From SM23-78 sp041479965 (GTDB lineage: Archaea > Nanobdellota > Nanobdellia > Woesearchaeales > SM23-78), in NCBI GenBank assembly GCA_041479965.1, contig JBGOZE010000060.1, positions 1 through 6,689 of the forward strand: a stretch of DNA of 6,689 nt. The letters are read 5' to 3'. The notes below the pieces were generated by a model that worked only from the letters and a program-made list of their open reading frames with translations, did not search any database and was not told the origin of the DNA. This document shows, in pieces, positions 5,450 through 6,689 of the stretch; position 1 is the first letter of the stretch, and each line of letters starts with the position of its first letter. Position numbers and translations under genes: made by a program.

Positions 5450-6508
5450 TCAAGTAGGCATTGGGATTGTGTCTATCCTGTAGAATCCTCCTATCTGGGC
5501 TGCCTTGTTAAGGAATTCTCCTCCAATGAGCTTGGTTGGCACTCCATACTTGCTAGCGTACTTGTCATCAAAGATTATTCCAAGGCCTTTTTGGCGCCAG
5601 GGAGGTATACTCACAGAATAATTATTGCCGTGGAAGATGAATGCCTTGTTCCTGTAGGATATGTAATAGCCTTCCAGGATGTCCTGGAGCCTTAGATAGG
5701 GCACTATCCTGTTATCATGCTTGATGCTGCTATTCTCTGCGAACTGCTTTAGGTCAGAATAGTCAATCCTCATGTAAAAGCCATTGTCTGACTGGATATG
5801 AAAGACCAGCTTGTCAAGGCTCATGCTGACATCCTTGTTCTCCGGGACAATCATCTTCCCATCAGGACCTAGGAAATAGGTTCCTGGATTGATGTCTTTT
5901 GATGGAAAAGAGATGCTGTTGACATCCACCAGGTCTTTCCATGCCTGTGCTCTTTCTTCTGGAAAGAAAACACCTGAGTATGTTAATCTGGCATTCTTGG
6001 CTTGCTCAAAATCTTTTCCTGACCAGTATTTTTCAGGGATGTTGGTCTTGCTGATTGATAGGAAGGTCTTGTCAGTTTGTTCTGGCACCAGCGCATACCA
6101 GTCTGTTGATGATATCAATGCATTGCTTGAAGATTTGAACTGGATTTTCTCAAGAGCTTCTGGCAGGCTCACTCCGTATTTGTTTGTTGGCAATAATTTG
6201 TTAGGGTTACTGTTGCAAATCCTACTGTAATTAATGGGCTGCATGGTCCTTGTCAAGGTGTCGATGTTTTCCCTGCTGAGCTCTCTTGAGTCAATGCTTA
6301 TCCTTTCCATGCCTCTGTACCAGGAATCAGGGATAGGAACAGCTTTTTCGCCGATTGTGCGAGAAGAAATGTCAGGCAGGGCTCTGGAGGATTGGATTAT
6401 CCTCTGAACTCCAAAGACAGTAGCTGCTATCAAGACGCCTCCACCAGCAATCCACTTCAAAGATTCTCTCCTGTCGATTATGTTTACAGAAACTGTTGTC
6501 TTAACCAT
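5450..6508 (-). CDS. Unrecognised exported or membrane-anchored protein with Tat-like signal
   Basis: This 352-residue protein reads leftward. Its N-terminus has a basic region, IIDRRESLKWIAGGG (10-24), with twin arginines R13-R14 followed by ESLK, close to the Tat consensus SRRxFLK. A hydrophobic segment (about 19-34, ending ATVFGV) follows; SSRALP (40-45) could hold a cleavage site, or the segment may stay as an anchor. The remaining roughly 300 residues look globular, with many Ser, Asn and aromatic residues, and would lie outside the membrane. Recognisable stretches include FLGPDGKMIVPENKDVS and YLRLQDILEGYYISYRNK. There is only one cysteine (C98), so no Fe-S site or disulfide is evident, and I see no catalytic signature. 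The frame is long and fully open, and its ATG at 6508 lies about 30 bases after a TATA-like box, as for leuS. The start also gives the signal sequence its normal N-terminal position. Coding is sure; function is unknown. Confidence 0.85.
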   Translation of the reverse strand: MVKTTVSVNIIDRRESLKWIAGGGVLIAATVFGVQRIIQSSRALPDISSRTIGEKAVPIPDSWYRGMERISIDSRELSRENIDTLTRTMQPINYSRICNSNPNKLLPTNKYGVSLPEALEKIQFKSSSNALISSTDWYALVPEQTDKTFLSISKTNIPEKYWSGKDFEQAKNARLTYSGVFFPEERAQAWKDLVDVNSISFPSKDINPGTYFLGPDGKMIVPENKDVSMSLDKLVFHIQSDNGFYMRIDYSDLKQFAENSSIKHDNRIVPYLRLQDILEGYYISYRNKAFIFHGNNYSVSIPPWRQKGLGIIFDDKYASKYGVPTKLIGGEFLNKAAQIGGFYRIDTIPMPT

Positions 6509-6532
6509 TGCTATGGCAAAGTCAGGATTGGC

Positions 6533-6543
6533 TTAAATATTTT
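6533..6543 (-). promoter_or_regulatory. TATA box of the 352-residue minus-strand gene
   Basis: On the minus strand this reads AAAATATTTAA, an AT-only box whose centre is about 30 bases before the ATG at 6508, the same spacing as the leuS TATA box. The predicted transcript would start within a few bases of the ATG. No Shine-Dalgarno is seen between the box and the start, so leaderless or near-leaderless translation is likely. Confidence 0.5.
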
Positions 6544-6559
6544 GTTGAAATTAAGATTT

Positions 6560-6689
6560 CTATACGTTCTTTGCATAAGCTATTCCTGTGCTTTGCGAGT
6601 TATTGGATGAAATGTTTTTTTCTGAGTTTTCCTCTGCAACAATCCTCAGGCATTCCTTGAAGTCTTTCATGAAAAGAATCACTTTATTG
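6560..6689 (-). CDS. C-terminal fragment of an unrecognised gene cut by the window edge
   Basis: On the minus strand one frame is open from the right edge (first full codon at 6688-6686) to a TAG at 6560-6562. It encodes 42 residues: an amphipathic stretch NKVILFMKDFKECLRIVAEE, then a polar, Ser/Asn-rich tail (ISSNNSQSTG) ending in AYAKNV. This looks like the last helix and disordered tail of a larger protein. An ATG at 6670 could instead start a 36-residue peptide, but nothing supports that. The stop lies 51 bases before the start of the 352-residue gene, on the same strand. The fragment is too short to name. Confidence 0.45.
   Translation of the reverse strand, partial: NKVILFMKDFKECLRIVAEENSEKNISSNNSQSTGIAYAKNV

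Noticed and set aside
5384..5695. 103-residue plus-strand frame overlapping the small membrane ORF and the minus-strand gene
   Set aside because: Most of it is antisense to the fully open 352-residue gene, and its composition shows no coherent protein character.
5889..6230. 113-residue plus-strand frame
   Set aside because: It is entirely antisense to the 352-residue minus-strand gene, with no promoter or ribosome site.
5450..6508. Molybdopterin (sulfite-oxidase-fold) enzyme, suggested by the Tat-like signal and the YLRLQDILEG stretch
   Set aside because: The only cysteine is C98, outside any recognisable cofactor-binding context, and no other motif of that family is seen.
6560..6689. A short gene starting at the minus-strand ATG at 6670
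   Set aside because: The frame stays open through that ATG to the window edge and no ribosome site is visible, so a C-terminal fragment of a longer gene is simpler.

Overview
The window looks like a piece of an archaeal chromosome, most likely from a DPANN-type lineage (Woesearchaeota/Pacearchaeota-like; this placement is inferred). Three things point to Archaea: an archaeal RNA polymerase subunit N gene, a tungsten-type glyceraldehyde-3-phosphate:ferredoxin oxidoreductase (GAPOR), and TATA-like boxes about 30 bases upstream of start codons with oligo-T tracts after genes. The leucyl-tRNA synthetase has a bacterial-type core, a pattern known from DPANN archaea.

Layout. Bases 7-396 (+) hold the 3' part of an unrecognised gene whose reading frame meets a TAA codon at 4-6. 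rpoN follows at 429-626 (+) with its own Shine-Dalgarno, then a T-rich terminator and the leuS promoter in the 88-base gap. leuS (715-3366, +) and the GAPOR gene (3404-5281, +) are 37 bases apart and probably co-transcribed. After GAPOR comes a tiny membrane-protein frame (5320-5448, +). Its upstream extension to an ATG at 5287 is interrupted by a TAA, so it may be a damaged gene. Its stop lies one base from the stop of a convergent 352-residue gene (5450-6508, -) that has a Tat-like signal or membrane anchor and an unknown body. The C-terminal end of another minus-strand gene enters from the right edge (6560-6689, -), upstream of the 352-residue gene and reading in the same direction.

The genes do not form an obvious pathway. 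rpoN (transcription) and leuS (translation) are housekeeping genes. GAPOR is a glycolytic enzyme that oxidises glyceraldehyde-3-phosphate directly to 3-phosphoglycerate and reduces ferredoxin, so it suggests a fermentative, ferredoxin-based sugar metabolism and a tungstopterin cofactor supply elsewhere in the genome. The most interesting points are the apparently mosaic LeuRS (bacterial-type core, archaeal-looking C-terminal domain), the interrupted small membrane protein after GAPOR, and the orphan Tat-like protein. No RNA genes, CRISPR arrays, insertion sequences or long repeats were seen, and no gene-free stretch exceeds 300 bases.
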